Counted from the stretch's first letter, positions 45,048-54,763 are shown. The stretch: 64,000 nucleotides of DNA from Pseudorhodobacter antarcticus (GCF_900110135.1 NZ_FOCO01000010.1:42370-106369); one strand, 5' to 3'. Program-made: numbers and translations. The notes: generated by a model from the letters alone, not told the origin.

Positions 45048-46138
45048 CTGCGATGCCGAAATGGGCCGATGCGGTTTTGGTGCCTTTGATCAGCCTGCTG
45101 ATTGCGTTTGTAATTTCCGGCCTTGTGATTTTTGCGATTGGTGAAGACCCGATTGCGGCGATGAAGCTGATGGTTTCGGGCGCGCTGGGGTCCACCTATG
45201 GCTGGGGCTATACGCTGTATTATGCGACCAATTTTATCTTTACCGGGTTGGCAGTGTCGATCGCGTTTCAAGCGGGATTGTTCAATATTGGCGGTGAGGG
45301 GCAAGCGAGCATTGGCGGGCTGGGGGTTGCGCTGTGTTGTTTGTACATTCCCTGGCCGCATTGGTCGCTGGCGTTGATGGGGGCGGTGGTTGCGGCGGCG
45401 GTGTTTGGGGCGGCCTGGGCGGCGATTCCCGCGTATTTGCAGGCCAAACGCGGCAGCCATATTGTGATCACCACGATCATGTTCAACTTCATCGCATCCG
45501 CGGTGTTGGTTTATGTTTTGGTGAATGTTCTGCGGCCCACGGGGTCGATGGACAGTTCCAGCGCGCGGTTTGATGAGGTGATGCACCTGCCCAGCCTGCA
45601 TGATGTTTTGGCGCTGGTTGGGATACCGTTTAACAACCGCAATCCGGCGAATATCAGTTTGGTGATTGCGCTGGTGGCCTGCGTGGGCGTGTGGATTTTG
45701 ATGTGGCGCACGCGGTTGGGGTATCAGTTGCGCGCCTTTGGCAAGTCGGAAAAAGCCAGTGTTTACGCAGGGATAAACCCGGTGCGCATCACCATGTATG
45801 CCATGCTGCTGTCGGGCGGATTGGCGGGGATGATGGCCGTGAACACGGTGATGGGCGAAGGGCAGCGGTTGATCTTGAACTCGGTCGAGGGGGCGGGGTT
45901 TATTGGCATCGCGGTGGCCTTGATGGGGCGCAGCCACCCGGTGGGCGTGCTGTTGGCCGCAATTTTGTTTGGGTTTTTGTACCAAGGTGGCGCGGAACTG
46001 GCGCTGTGGACGAAAATTCCGCGCGAATTGATTGTGGTTATTCAAGCGCTGGTGATTTTGTTCACAGGCGCGCTGGATGACATGGTGCGCCGCCCGGTGG
46101 AACGGGTGTTTGTGATGCTGCAAAAGGGGAAAACCTGA
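45044..46138 (+). CDS. ABC transporter permease (NupP/YufP type)
   Basis: 364 residues with about ten membrane spans. GLFNIGGEGQASIGGLGVAL and the cytoplasmic coupling region AFGKSEKASVYAGINPVR are typical of BMP-type permeases. It overlaps the ATPase stop (ATGA) and pairs with the next permease. Confidence 0.92.
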   Translation: MTAMPKWADAVLVPLISLLIAFVISGLVIFAIGEDPIAAMKLMVSGALGSTYGWGYTLYYATNFIFTGLAVSIAFQAGLFNIGGEGQASIGGLGVALCCLYIPWPHWSLALMGAVVAAAVFGAAWAAIPAYLQAKRGSHIVITTIMFNFIASAVLVYVLVNVLRPTGSMDSSSARFDEVMHLPSLHDVLALVGIPFNNRNPANISLVIALVACVGVWILMWRTRLGYQLRAFGKSEKASVYAGINPVRITMYAMLLSGGLAGMMAVNTVMGEGQRLILNSVEGAGFIGIAVALMGRSHPVGVLLAAILFGFLYQGGAELALWTKIPRELIVVIQALVILFTGALDDMVRRPVERVFVMLQKGKT

Positions 46139-47103
46139 TGGATTTCGCCACCCTGATCCAGATTTTGGACAGCACGGTGCGGCTGGCCACGCCGTTGTTG
46201 TTTGCCTGTTTGGCTGGGTTGTTTTCCGAACGCGCCGGGATTTTCGACATCGGGCTGGAAGGCAAAATGCTGGCGGCCGCATTTTTATCGGCGGCGGCGG
46301 CGGCGGTGACGGGGTCGGTTTGGCTGGGCGTGGGGGCGGGGATTTTCGCGTCGTTGATGCTGTCGGGGATCCATGGGTTAGCGTCGATCACGTTCCGGGG
46401 CAACCAGTTGATTTCGGGGGTGGCGATTAATTTTTTGGCGTCTGGGTTGACGGTTTTGTTGGGGCAGACGTGGTTTGGGCTGGGAGGGCGGACGCCGCCG
46501 CTGACCGGAGATGCGCGGTTTGGGCCAATCACCCTGCCCTTTGCCGATGCGCTGGCGCCGGTGCCGTTTATTGGCCCGATCTATGCAGAATTGATTTCGG
46601 GCCATTCCGCGCTGGTCTATTTGGCGATTGCGTGCGTGCCTGCCAGTGCGTGGATTTTGTACCGCACGCGGTTTGGGTTGCGACTTCGCGCGGTGGGGGA
46701 AAACCCGGCGGCGGTAGATACGGCGGGGGTGTCGGTGAACGGTATCCGCTTTGCCGCCGTGGCAATTTGCGGGGTGTTGTGCGGGCTGGCGGGGGCGTAT
46801 TTGGCGTTGGGGCTGGCGGCAGGGTTTGGTAAGGAAATGACGGCGGGGCGCGGATATATTGCGCTGGCCGCGTTGATTTTCGCCAAATGGCGGCCGTGGT
46901 ATGCGTTGGGGGCCACGATGCTGTTCGGGTTTTTGGAGGCGGTGGGCAACCGCTTTCCCAACATTGATCTGGGCCTGTTTGTGCTGCCTTCGCAGTTCAT
47001 GCAAGCGCTGCCCTATGTGCTGACCGTGGTGATTTTGGCCGGGTTTATTGGCAAGGCGGTGCCGCCGCGCGCGGGTGGCCAGCCTTATGTGAAAGAGCGG
47101 TAA
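46138..47103 (+). CDS. ABC transporter permease (NupQ/YufQ type)
   Basis: 321 residues with about nine spans. ERAGIFDIGLEGKMLAAAFL near the N-terminus and the coupling loop AVGENPAAVDTAGVSVNGIR match the second permease of this transporter. Its ATG shares one base with the preceding TGA. It is the last gene of the operon. Confidence 0.92.
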   Translation: MDFATLIQILDSTVRLATPLLFACLAGLFSERAGIFDIGLEGKMLAAAFLSAAAAAVTGSVWLGVGAGIFASLMLSGIHGLASITFRGNQLISGVAINFLASGLTVLLGQTWFGLGGRTPPLTGDARFGPITLPFADALAPVPFIGPIYAELISGHSALVYLAIACVPASAWILYRTRFGLRLRAVGENPAAVDTAGVSVNGIRFAAVAICGVLCGLAGAYLALGLAAGFGKEMTAGRGYIALAALIFAKWRPWYALGATMLFGFLEAVGNRFPNIDLGLFVLPSQFMQALPYVLTVVILAGFIGKAVPPRAGGQPYVKER

Positions 47104-47286
47104 CACCCCAAGTTTGCGGGCGAAATTGTAACCTATGTGGCAAAGCGTGTGCAGCGCGCGCCTATGGGGGTTTGACTTCACCGCGCAAGGCGCGCAATCC
47201 TTGGGGCAATCGGTCCCGTCCTTCGCCCTGCGCCATTGCGGCGTTGCCTGTCCTTATTGCACGTTCCGCGCAGATCGCCCTTTTTT

Positions 47287-48207
47287 ATGCAGCTTTACCT
47301 TCCCATTGCTGAACTTTCGGTCAACGCCTTTGCCCTGTTGGGGCTGGGCGGGATTGTGGGTGTGATGTCGGGGATGTTTGGCGTGGGCGGTGGGTTTATC
47401 ATCACGCCCTTGCTGTTTTTCATGGGCATCCCGCCTGCGGTGGCGGTGGCGACCGGGGCCAATTTGGTGGTCGCGTCGTCGGTGTCCGGCGTGCTGGCGC
47501 AGTTAAAGCGCAAGGCGGTCGATTTTCGCATGGGGATGGTGCTACTGATTGGCGGTTTGCTGGGGTCTGCGGGCGGGATTTGGGTGTTTTCTTGGCTGAC
47601 CACGCTGGGGCAAATCGATTTGTTTGTGCAGCTGTGCTATGTTTTGTTTTTGGGCATTGTTGGCGCGATGATGTTCAAGGAAAGCCTTGGGGCGTTGTTG
47701 CGCGCGCGCAAACCCGGGGGGCCAATCCGGCGGTCGCATGTGCATTATTCGGTGCATAAACTGCCGTTGAAAATGAAATTTCGCGCGTCTGGCCTGTATA
47801 TTTCCGTTATCCCGCCGATGCTGGCGGGGGCGGGCGTTGGGTTTTTATCGGCGATTATGGGCGTGGGTGGCGGGTTCATCATGGTGCCTGTGATGATTTA
47901 TTTGCTGGGGATGCCGACCAAGGTTGTGGTGGGCACATCGCTGTTTCAGATTATTTTTGTGACCGCCTTCACCACCGTGATGCATGCCGTGACCAGCCAA
48001 ACGGTGGATATGGTGTTGGCGCTGGTGTTGATTATTGGTGGAGTGATTGGCGCGCAGATCGGGTCGCGCATTGGGTTGATGCTGCGCGCCGAACAGTTGC
48101 GGATTTTGCTGGCGCTGATGGTGTTGGGGGTGTGTTTGCGCATCGCCCTTGGCCTGCTGTTGACCCCGGATGAGCTGTATTCCATTGCGCCGGGGCGGTT
48201 GCCATGA
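47287..48207 (+). CDS. TauE/SafE family sulfite/organosulfur exporter
   Basis: 306 residues with about eight spans. The two internal repeats each carry a GVGGGF motif: MSGMFGVGGGFIITPLL and SAIMGVGGGFIMVPVMI. Family members move sulfite, sulfoacetate or related anions across the inner membrane. ATG 47287 has no strong ribosome site. Its stop overlaps the TIGR02186 gene start. Confidence 0.87.
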   Translation: MQLYLPIAELSVNAFALLGLGGIVGVMSGMFGVGGGFIITPLLFFMGIPPAVAVATGANLVVASSVSGVLAQLKRKAVDFRMGMVLLIGGLLGSAGGIWVFSWLTTLGQIDLFVQLCYVLFLGIVGAMMFKESLGALLRARKPGGPIRRSHVHYSVHKLPLKMKFRASGLYISVIPPMLAGAGVGFLSAIMGVGGGFIMVPVMIYLLGMPTKVVVGTSLFQIIFVTAFTTVMHAVTSQTVDMVLALVLIIGGVIGAQIGSRIGLMLRAEQLRILLALMVLGVCLRIALGLLLTPDELYSIAPGRLP

Positions 48208-48986
48208 CAGTGCGCGCGCTGATGTTCCTGTTTGCGTTGGGGATGCCTGTGCAAGCGCAGGAGGTGCCTGTTGCGGGCGGCGAGACGATTGTCGCGGGGT
48301 TGAGCCAGAATTTGGTCGCGATCACCACAAATTTCACCGGGTCCGAGATTTTGATCTATGGCGCTGTGAAACGCGATGCCCCGATCCCGCAAGGCGCGCC
48401 GTTGGAGGTGGTGGTGACGGTGCAAGGCCCGTCGCGGCCCGTGACCGTGCGGCGCAAGGAACGCCAATTTGGGATTTGGATGAACACGCAGGCCGTGTCG
48501 ATCAGTGCGGCCCCCAGTTTTTACGCCATCGCATCATCGGTGCCGTTGGAACAAGCGCTGTCGGCGACTGAGGATTTGCGCCACCAAGTGACGATTCCCA
48601 GCGCCATTCGCGCTGTGGGCATTGCCGCTGAGGCCGAGGATGCGCCCGTTTTCCTAGAGGCGTTGATTCGGTTGGAGGGGGAAGCGGGCGATTATTCGCT
48701 GGCTGAGGGCAGCGTGACGTTAGCCGAATCCACCTTGTTTCGCGCAGACGTGGCCCTGCCCGCCAACTTGACCGAAGGGGCGTATAAGGTGCGTTTGTTC
48801 ATCACCCGCGACGGGCAAGTTGTGGACAGCCATGAGGAATTGATCACGGTGAACAAGGATGGGTTGGAGCGCTGGATCTATAACCTCGCGCATGCGCAGC
48901 CGTTGATTTATGGGCTGTTGTCGTTGGTTTTGGCGGTTGCGGCGGGTTGGGGCGCATCGGCGGGGTTTGGGTTGTTGCGGCGCTAA
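48204..48986 (+). CDS. TIGR02186 family envelope protein
   Basis: 260 residues. The signal peptide is about 1-18 (ends VQAQ). A beta-rich periplasmic domain with LVAITTNFTGSEILIYGAVK follows, then a single C-terminal span (about 235-255). This family is confined to alphaproteobacteria and usually sits beside TauE-type permeases, as here. The function is unknown; a partner role to the permease is inferred. Its last codons and TAA lie in the first copy of a 33-bp tandem repeat. Confidence 0.85.
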   Translation: MTVRALMFLFALGMPVQAQEVPVAGGETIVAGLSQNLVAITTNFTGSEILIYGAVKRDAPIPQGAPLEVVVTVQGPSRPVTVRRKERQFGIWMNTQAVSISAAPSFYAIASSVPLEQALSATEDLRHQVTIPSAIRAVGIAAEAEDAPVFLEALIRLEGEAGDYSLAEGSVTLAESTLFRADVALPANLTEGAYKVRLFITRDGQVVDSHEELITVNKDGLERWIYNLAHAQPLIYGLLSLVLAVAAGWGASAGFGLLRR

Positions 48987-49090
48987 GCGCCAAGCCGTTT
49001 AGGGGTATTGCGGCGCTAAGCGCCAAGCCGTTTAGGGGTATTGCGGCGCTAAGCGCCAAGCCGTTTAGGGGTATTGCGGCGCTAAGCGCC
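48977..49090. repeat. 33-bp tandem repeat, three full copies and a partial one
   Basis: The unit is GCGGCGCTAAGCGCC followed by AAGCCGTTTAGGGGTATT. Identical copies start at 48977, 49010 and 49043, and a final 15-bp partial copy starts at 49076. Each unit carries the near-palindrome GGCGCTAAGCGCC. The first copy holds the stop codon of the TIGR02186 gene, and the last partial copy holds the stop codon of the convergent MATE gene. Confidence 0.97.
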
Positions 49091-50392
49091 GCGGGCCTTA
49101 CCCTCTACCAACTGCCATTTCAGGCCCATTGAAATGCCGCGTGTGATGTTCAAAACCATCAGCGCCGCCCACAGCCCGTGATTGCCCCACAGCGGGACCA
49201 AAACCAGCAGCGCGATGCCATAAGCGATGACCGAGAGCAGCATGGTTTGGCGCATCACGCGGGCCAGGGTGGCCCCGATAAAGATACCATCCAGCATCCA
49301 TGCCCAGACGCCGATGATGGGGGCGGCGACCAGCCACGGCAGGAATTCGCGGGCCATAAGGCGGACTTGGGGGGCGGTGGTCATCAGATCAATCAGCGCG
49401 GGGCCGGCGGCGAGGTAGACGAGCGACAAGCAAGCGACCGCGCCCGCCCCCCATTGCGTGCTAACGATGGAGGCGCGGCGGGTGGCGGTGACGGAGCGTG
49501 CGCCGACCGCTTGGCCCACCAACGCCTCGGCGGCAAAGGCGAAACCGTCGAGGAAAAAGGCGGCGATGGTGAGAAATTGCATCAGGACTTGGTTGGCGGC
49601 CAGCGTGACATCGCCCTGCCCCGCGCCCAGAAACAAAAAGCTGGTAAAGCTGATTTGCAACAGGATGGACCGGATCATGATATCGCCGTTGACCACCGCC
49701 ATATGGCGCAGGGCGGCGGCATCGCGCAACCGGGCCAGACCGGGGGCCAGCGCCGCGCCAAAGGCACTGCGACACAGCCAAAGGCCATAAGCAAGCCCGG
49801 TCCATTCCGCGATGAGAGTGGCGATTGCCACGCCTTGGACGCCCCAACCTAGGCCCAGCACGAACCACAAATCCAGTGTGATGTTCACGCCGTTGATCCA
49901 CAGCTGCAGGATAAGCACCGCGCGGGTGCGTTCCGTTGCGATCAACCAGCCGGTGACAGCATACAGCGCGATGGTGGCGGGGGCGCCCCAGATGCGGATG
50001 TGCAGATAGGATTGCGCAAGGGTTTCCACCGCCTCGCTGCCCGGTGACAGCCATAATGCGCCTGCAAACAAGGGAATTTGCACAAGGATGAAAAACACGC
50101 CTGCTGCCGCCCCGATCAACAAAGCGCGCAGCAAGATCGCCGTCACCTCGGCCGGGTTATTCGCGCCAACGGCTTGTGCCGTAAGGCCGGTGGTGCCCAT
50201 GCGCAAAAAGCCGAAAATCCAGTAGACGGAGGCCAGAATGATCGCGCCGATGCCCACAGCGCCGATCGGGGCGGGCAGGCCCATTTGGCCCACCACCGCC
50301 GTATCGACCGCCCCCAGCAGCGGCACGGTGACATTGGCCAGAACGATGGGCACAGCCACGCGCATGACGCGGGCATGGGTGATGGGTTGCAT
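49082..50392 (-). CDS. MATE family efflux transporter (DinF-like)
   Basis: 436 residues with twelve spans in two six-helix halves. The N-terminal half has VDTAVVGQMG and the second has DGFAFAAEALVGQAVGAR, matching the DinF branch. It exports cationic drugs or metabolites using a Na+ or H+ gradient; the substrate is unknown. The stop codon is in the 33-bp tandem repeat. It follows the thioesterase pair on the same strand by 5 bp. Confidence 0.9.
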   Translation of the reverse strand: MQPITHARVMRVAVPIVLANVTVPLLGAVDTAVVGQMGLPAPIGAVGIGAIILASVYWIFGFLRMGTTGLTAQAVGANNPAEVTAILLRALLIGAAAGVFFILVQIPLFAGALWLSPGSEAVETLAQSYLHIRIWGAPATIALYAVTGWLIATERTRAVLILQLWINGVNITLDLWFVLGLGWGVQGVAIATLIAEWTGLAYGLWLCRSAFGAALAPGLARLRDAAALRHMAVVNGDIMIRSILLQISFTSFLFLGAGQGDVTLAANQVLMQFLTIAAFFLDGFAFAAEALVGQAVGARSVTATRRASIVSTQWGAGAVACLSLVYLAAGPALIDLMTTAPQVRLMAREFLPWLVAAPIIGVWAWMLDGIFIGATLARVMRQTMLLSVIAYGIALLVLVPLWGNHGLWAALMVLNITRGISMGLKWQLVEGKARGA

Positions 50393-50397
50393 CGCTG

Positions 50398-50922
50398 TCA
50401 GCCAGCGCCCCCCGCATCATCATCGCGGCTGGGCATCAAGAAATGCCCGGTTGCTTGGGCAAACAGGCGGCTGCGATTGTCTTGCCACGCCTCAACATGT
50501 ACGCTTGCGTAGCGCCGCCCGGAGCGGTTGATGCGCGCGCGGGCGTAAGCATCGCGCGGCAGGCCGGAGCGCAGGTAATCCACGGAAAAGTCGATGGTTT
50601 TGGGCAGGGCGATAAGGCCCGCCCCCTCTGCCGGGTCAAGGCGACCTTCTTCCATCTCCTCCCACAGCATGGACCAGCTTAGGTTGATGATCGCCGCCAC
50701 CTCTAGGAACGCGGCGGTGACGCCCCCGTGGATGGCGGGCAGCATGGGGTTGCCGATCAGTTTGTCATCAAAGGGCAGAATGGCGGTGAGTTCGTCACCA
50801 CGGCGATCAAACTGGATGCCCAGAAATTTGATGTAGGGCACGCCCCCCACCAACCGCGCGAGGGCGGCGTCGCGGCGTTGTTTGATGACTTGGACGGGTT
50901 CGGGGCGCGCGCGGGGGGTCAT
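50398..50922 (-). CDS. PaaI-type hotdog thioesterase (first of two)
   Basis: 174 residues. The hotdog-fold core is [16 protein letters not shown], with the active-site [17 protein letters not shown] marks the central beta strand. It hydrolyses acyl- or aryl-CoA thioesters; the substrate is not assigned. ATG 50922 overlaps the stop of the other thioesterase (ATGA), so the two are made together and may form a heteromer or act in sequence. Confidence 0.82.
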   Translation of the reverse strand: MTPRARPEPVQVIKQRRDAALARLVGGVPYIKFLGIQFDRRGDELTAILPFDDKLIGNPMLPAIHGGVTAAFLEVAAIINLSWSMLWEEMEEGRLDPAEGAGLIALPKTIDFSVDYLRSGLPRDAYARARINRSGRRYASVHVEAWQDNRSRLFAQATGHFLMPSRDDDAGGAG

Positions 50923-51353
50923 GGCTTTGCCCCTTTTGACGGCTCGATGGAAAAGGCCCCAGAGGCGGTGGCGACGGGGCGCGCGGTGTCGGCATCGGTG
51001 GTGGTGACGCGCACGAAGGCAACCGACCGGGTGACGTGGTAACATTCCGCCCGCGCGGTGATGCGTTGGCCGGGGGTGGCGGGGCGCATGTAATCAATGC
51101 GCAAATCCAGCGTGGCGGTGGATGCGGGCTGGCTGGGGTGGCACATCACCGCCGCGCCCGATGCCGTGTCCATCAGCGCAGATACTGCGCCGCCGTGGAT
51201 AACGCCCGTGGCCGGGTCGCCGATAAACCGGGCGTCATAAGGCATCGACACCACGGCAACCCCATCTTGCAGCGCGTCCAATTCCATGCCCAATGCGACC
51301 GAATGGGGCAGTGCCGAAATGAACTGGCGGATGATTTTTGTGCTGTCTGTCAT
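50919..51353 (-). CDS. PaaI-type hotdog thioesterase (second of two)
   Basis: 144 residues, typical PaaI length. Core [20 protein letters not shown] and [15 protein letters not shown]. It is the first gene of the minus-strand thioesterase-thioesterase-MATE series and is divergent from a MerR regulator gene (126-bp gap), which may control it. Confidence 0.85.
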   Translation of the reverse strand: MTDSTKIIRQFISALPHSVALGMELDALQDGVAVVSMPYDARFIGDPATGVIHGGAVSALMDTASGAAVMCHPSQPASTATLDLRIDYMRPATPGQRITARAECYHVTRSVAFVRVTTTDADTARPVATASGAFSIEPSKGAKP

Positions 51354-51479
51354 AAGCCACCTTTTGCTGCCCCTCATGTTCCCCATCACGGCGCGCGGCG
51401 CAAGCCCTTGCGTCATGGCGGCAAGTGATTGCAACGCGGGGCGCATCGGCCTAACCTTTGCGCAAAGGGGATACTTGCG

Positions 51480-51845
51480 ATGACCGACGCCCGGCTGAGT
51501 TTTAAGGAAATGTGCGCGAAGTTTGATGTGACCCCGCGCACGCTGCGATATTACGAATATATCGAGTTGCTGGAACCTGAAAAGGATGGCCGCGCGCGCT
51601 GGTATGGCCCGCGTGAAGTGGCGCGCATGACCCTGATTTTGCGGGGCCGCCGCTTTGGGTTCAGCCTGGAGGAAATTCGGCAATGGCTGCTGATTTACCG
51701 CAAGGATGGGACCAAACCGCAGCTTGCCGCATGGCAGGCGTTGGCGGATAGGCAGTTGGCGGAATTGGAAAAACAGCGCAGCGAATTGGATTTGACCATC
51801 GCCGATCTGCGCGCATTGCGCGACACGGCCTTGAAAGAAGTGTAA
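51480..51845 (+). CDS. MerR-family regulator (copy 1)
   Basis: 121 residues. The winged helix [20 protein letters not shown] is followed by [20 protein letters not shown] and [10 protein letters not shown], then a coiled coil. There are no metal-binding Cys, so it probably senses an acyl-CoA or other organic ligand. It is a close paralogue of the next gene. ATG 51480 has AAGGGG upstream; the frame extends upstream without similarity. Confidence 0.85.
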   Translation: MTDARLSFKEMCAKFDVTPRTLRYYEYIELLEPEKDGRARWYGPREVARMTLILRGRRFGFSLEEIRQWLLIYRKDGTKPQLAAWQALADRQLAELEKQRSELDLTIADLRALRDTALKEV

Positions 51846-51888
51846 CCCCGCGCGGGTCATTTCTTGCCTAACATTACGTCACCCAAAA

Positions 51889-51921
51889 TTTGACGCCACG
51901 TTACAGTGACGCGCACGTCAA
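51889..51921 (+). promoter_or_regulatory. Two adjacent MerR-type boxes before the beta-oxidation cluster
   Basis: Box 1 is TTTGACGCCACGTTACA (51889-51905) and box 2 is GTGACGCGCACGTCAA (51906-51921, arms TGACG/CGTCA). A half site, TTACGTCA, lies at 51874-51881. The pattern TGACG-N-ACGT resembles operators of LiuR-like MerR regulators of acyl-CoA catabolism. It is about 80 bp before the second MerR gene. Confidence 0.5.
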
Positions 51922-52000
51922 TTGATCTGGTAAGCTGATATCAACACCTCCATGTGACGTTGCGACAGGGGCCGATCCCCGCCCCGCAATGATGAGAGAT

Positions 52001-52414
52001 ATGATGACCAGTGATGACCAGATGACCATTCGCCAAATGTGTGACGCTTATGATGTTACGCCGCGCACCTTGCGATTTTATGAGGCGAAAGAGCTGATTT
52101 TTCCGCAGCGCGACGGCACCAAGCGGCTGTTCAATCGCCGCGACCGTGTGCGATTGGCGTTGATTTTGCGCGGCAAACGCTTTGGTTTCAGCCTGGAGGA
52201 TATTCGGCAACTGCTGGACATGTACGACCTTGAAGGGTCAGAGCGCAGCCAGTTTGTGCGCACCTATACGCTGGCCCAAACCCGTTTGGCCCAGATGGAA
52301 CAACAGCGCGATGAGATGATTGAGGCGATTGCGGAGTTGAAATCTGAACTTAGCGCCGCCGCCCCGCAATTTGACGCTTATGCGACGCCAGACGGGGCGA
52401 AATCCGCCGCCTGA
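52001..52414 (+). CDS. MerR-family regulator (copy 2), LiuR-like
   Basis: 137 residues. [22 protein letters not shown] forms the winged helix, followed by LALILRGKRFGFSLEDIRQLL and a coiled coil. No metal ligands are visible. Its place directly before an acyl-CoA dehydrogenase suggests it regulates beta-oxidation in response to an acyl-CoA. Several in-frame ATGs occur: 51989, 52001 and 52004. The GAGAG at 51994-51998 fits 52004 or 52001 best. Confidence 0.83.
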   Translation: MMTSDDQMTIRQMCDAYDVTPRTLRFYEAKELIFPQRDGTKRLFNRRDRVRLALILRGKRFGFSLEDIRQLLDMYDLEGSERSQFVRTYTLAQTRLAQMEQQRDEMIEAIAELKSELSAAAPQFDAYATPDGAKSAA

Positions 52415-52441
52415 TACCACTGCAATTCAAGGGAGAAACCG

Positions 52442-54217
52442 ATGCCCATTTATAACGCCCCCGTCCAAGATATTCAGTTCCTGCTGCAAGATGTGCTGCA
52501 CGTCAGCGAAAGTGGCGTGCCGGGGTATGAGGATCTGGAGGCCGATTTCACCAGCGCCGTGCTGGAAGAAGCGGGCAAAGTGGCGCGTGATGTGTTGGCC
52601 CCTTTGAACGCGTCGGGCGATGCCGAGGGCTGCGTTTTGGAAAACGGCGTGGTGCGCACCCCCAAAGGGTTTGATGCCGCGTTCAAGGCGATGAAGGACG
52701 GCGGCTGGACCGCGCTGGATTGCGACCCTGCCTATGGTGGCCAAGGCCTGCCCTATGTCATGGGCACCGCCGTGGGTGAGATTTTTGTGGCCGCCAATAT
52801 GGCGTTCAACATGTATCAAGGCCTGACGCATGGCGCCTATTCCGCGATCCATACCCATGGCACGGATGCGCAAAAGGCGATGTATTTGCCCAAAATGGTG
52901 TCGTGTGACTGGACCGGCACAATGAACCTGACGGAACCGCATTGCGGTACCGATTTGGGGTTGATGCGCACCAAAGCAGAGCCGCAAGACGATGGCAGTT
53001 ACCTGATCACCGGACAAAAGATTTTCATTTCGGCGGGTGAGCATGATTTGGCGGAAAACATCATCCATCTGGTGTTGGCCAAGGCCCCCGGCGGCGGTGA
53101 AGGCACGCGGGGCGTGAGCCTGTTCATTGTGCCCAAGTTTTTGGTGGGGGATGATGGCGCTTTGGGCGCGCGCAATGGCGTGGCCGTCGGGTCGATTGAA
53201 CGCAAGATGGGTATTCACGGCAACGCGACCTGCGTGATGAATTATGACGGGGCAAAGGGCTGGCTGCTGGGTGATTTGCACAAGGGCATGAAGGCCATGT
53301 TTACCATGATGAACGAGGCGCGGCTGGGTGTGGGCCTGCAAGGCTATGCGGTGGCCGAAGCGGCGTATCAAAACGCAGTGGTTTATGCGCGCGACCGGTT
53401 GCAGGGGCGCGATGTGACGGGGGCGAAAAACCCAACCGGCCCCGCCGACCCGCTGATCGTGCATCCCGATATTCGCCGCAGCCTGATGGACCAAAAAAGT
53501 TTTGTCGAAGGGGCGCGGGCGTTTACGTTCTGGGGCGCGCATCTGATCGACCGTTCGGTGCGGGCGGGGGATGCGGATGCCGAGGGGTTAATCTCACTGC
53601 TGACCCCGGTGATCAAAGGCTTTTTGACCGACAAAGGGTTTGAAATGGCCGTGCAAGCGCAACAGGTTTGGGGCGGCCACGGATATATTGAGGAAAACGG
53701 CATGAGCCAGTTTGTCCGTGATGCCCGGATTGCCCAGATTTATGAAGGCGCGAACGGGGTGCAGGCGCTGGACCTTGTGGGGCGCAAACTGGCGCAAGAC
53801 GGCGGCAAGCATGTGATGGCGTTTTTTGAGATGATCAAAGGGTTCATCAAGGAAAACCAAGAGGATGCGCGGATGACACCGTTCACCGACCCGTTGAAAG
53901 CAGCGTCAAAGGATGTGCAGGCGGCGGCGATGTATTTCATGCAAAACGGGGTGAAAAACCCCAACAACGCGCTGGCCGGCTCAACCGACTTTTTGCACAT
54001 GATGGGGCATGTTTGCCTTGGCCTGATGTGGGCGCGGATTGCCAAAGAGGCCTATGCGGGCTTAGATGCGGGAACGGGCGATGCCGGTTTCTTGAACACC
54101 AAAATTGCGACAGGGCAGTATTACATGGCACGACAGCTGCCCGCGACCGGTCTGCATTTGGCGCGGATCGAAACTGGGGCGGCACCGGTGATGGCGCTGG
54201 CGGCGGATGCGTTCTAA
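52442..54217 (+). CDS. Acyl-CoA dehydrogenase, long form (FadE2/DmdC-like)
   Basis: 591 residues. An acyl-CoA dehydrogenase core with [19 protein letters not shown] (FAD contact) and the catalytic Glu in [20 protein letters not shown], near residue 434, is preceded and followed by the extra domains of the 590-600-residue subfamily. Relatives include DmdC, which oxidises methylmercaptopropionyl-CoA, and medium/long-chain enzymes. Clustering with fadA and fadB favours fatty acyl-CoA. A GGGAGA site precedes ATG 52442. Confidence 0.9.
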   Translation: MPIYNAPVQDIQFLLQDVLHVSESGVPGYEDLEADFTSAVLEEAGKVARDVLAPLNASGDAEGCVLENGVVRTPKGFDAAFKAMKDGGWTALDCDPAYGGQGLPYVMGTAVGEIFVAANMAFNMYQGLTHGAYSAIHTHGTDAQKAMYLPKMVSCDWTGTMNLTEPHCGTDLGLMRTKAEPQDDGSYLITGQKIFISAGEHDLAENIIHLVLAKAPGGGEGTRGVSLFIVPKFLVGDDGALGARNGVAVGSIERKMGIHGNATCVMNYDGAKGWLLGDLHKGMKAMFTMMNEARLGVGLQGYAVAEAAYQNAVVYARDRLQGRDVTGAKNPTGPADPLIVHPDIRRSLMDQKSFVEGARAFTFWGAHLIDRSVRAGDADAEGLISLLTPVIKGFLTDKGFEMAVQAQQVWGGHGYIEENGMSQFVRDARIAQIYEGANGVQALDLVGRKLAQDGGKHVMAFFEMIKGFIKENQEDARMTPFTDPLKAASKDVQAAAMYFMQNGVKNPNNALAGSTDFLHMMGHVCLGLMWARIAKEAYAGLDAGTGDAGFLNTKIATGQYYMARQLPATGLHLARIETGAAPVMALAADAF

Positions 54218-54274
54218 GATAAGGTAGCGGTGGGTTAAAACCCACCCTACCCCATGCGCCAACGGAGGATATTC

Positions 54275-54487
54275 ATGCCCAAACGGTTTCGCCTGACCCG
54301 CCGCTTTCCTGTCGCAATGACGGAAGATGGGTATCGCAAACTGAAAAAGTTCGCGTCCGAGGCGGGGCTGGATGAGGGGGAGGCGCTGTCGTTTTTGTTC
54401 GAAAACTTTGAGTCCGTCATAAATGAGGATAACCTGACCCACCGCTTGCGCTTGTTCAACGCCGCTCTGGACGCGCGCAAAAGCTGA
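54275..54487 (+). CDS. Small conserved hypothetical protein
   Basis: 70 residues, basic N-terminus (MPKRFRLTRRFPVAMTEDGY) then helical KLKKFASEAGLDEGEALSFL and ENFESV. It resembles ribbon-helix-helix-sized proteins, but no such motif is clear. ATG 54275 has a strong GGAGG site 7 nt upstream. Its place between the acyl-CoA dehydrogenase and GST genes suggests a link to this cluster. Function unknown. Confidence 0.65.
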   Translation: MPKRFRLTRRFPVAMTEDGYRKLKKFASEAGLDEGEALSFLFENFESVINEDNLTHRLRLFNAALDARKS

Positions 54488-54512
54488 GACATACTGGGGG
54501 GAAACACAGGAT

Positions 54513-54708
54513 TAGGTATTTTTACCAAGCCGAAACTGTAACCGAGTTGCCCCAGTTCAGGGCATTGGCGAACCTAAAAAGGGGAGCCGCAACCGAAACC
54601 GGGGCAATTTCGCCTTGGACGGTCATCGGCTCCTCAGCCTGTACCGCGTATACGAGCCTATCTAACCAAGGTTAATAAAACCTTATTCGTCTTGGTCAAA
54701 ATACCTCA
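54513..54708. repeat. Inverted pair of dispersed repeats around a structured 150-bp spacer
   Basis: The left copy is 54513-54535 (TAGGTATTTTTACCAAGCCG), and the right copy in opposite orientation is 54685-54708 (ATTCGTCTTGGTCAAAATAC). Between them are several possible stems: GGAGCCG (54583) with CGGCTCC (54627), TTGCCCC (54547) with GGGGCAA (54601), and AAGGTT/AACCTT at 54668-54684. There is no open frame. It could be a small RNA gene or a repeat element. Confidence 0.5.
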
Positions 54709-54763
54709 CGGGGGTGCGGGGGTGTGAAACCCCCGCTCTGTCCGTCAACAGGAGACGCATTTG

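Noticed and set aside
48977..49090. CRISPR array
   Set aside because: The units are directly abutting identical 33-mers with no unique spacers, and there are no cas genes.
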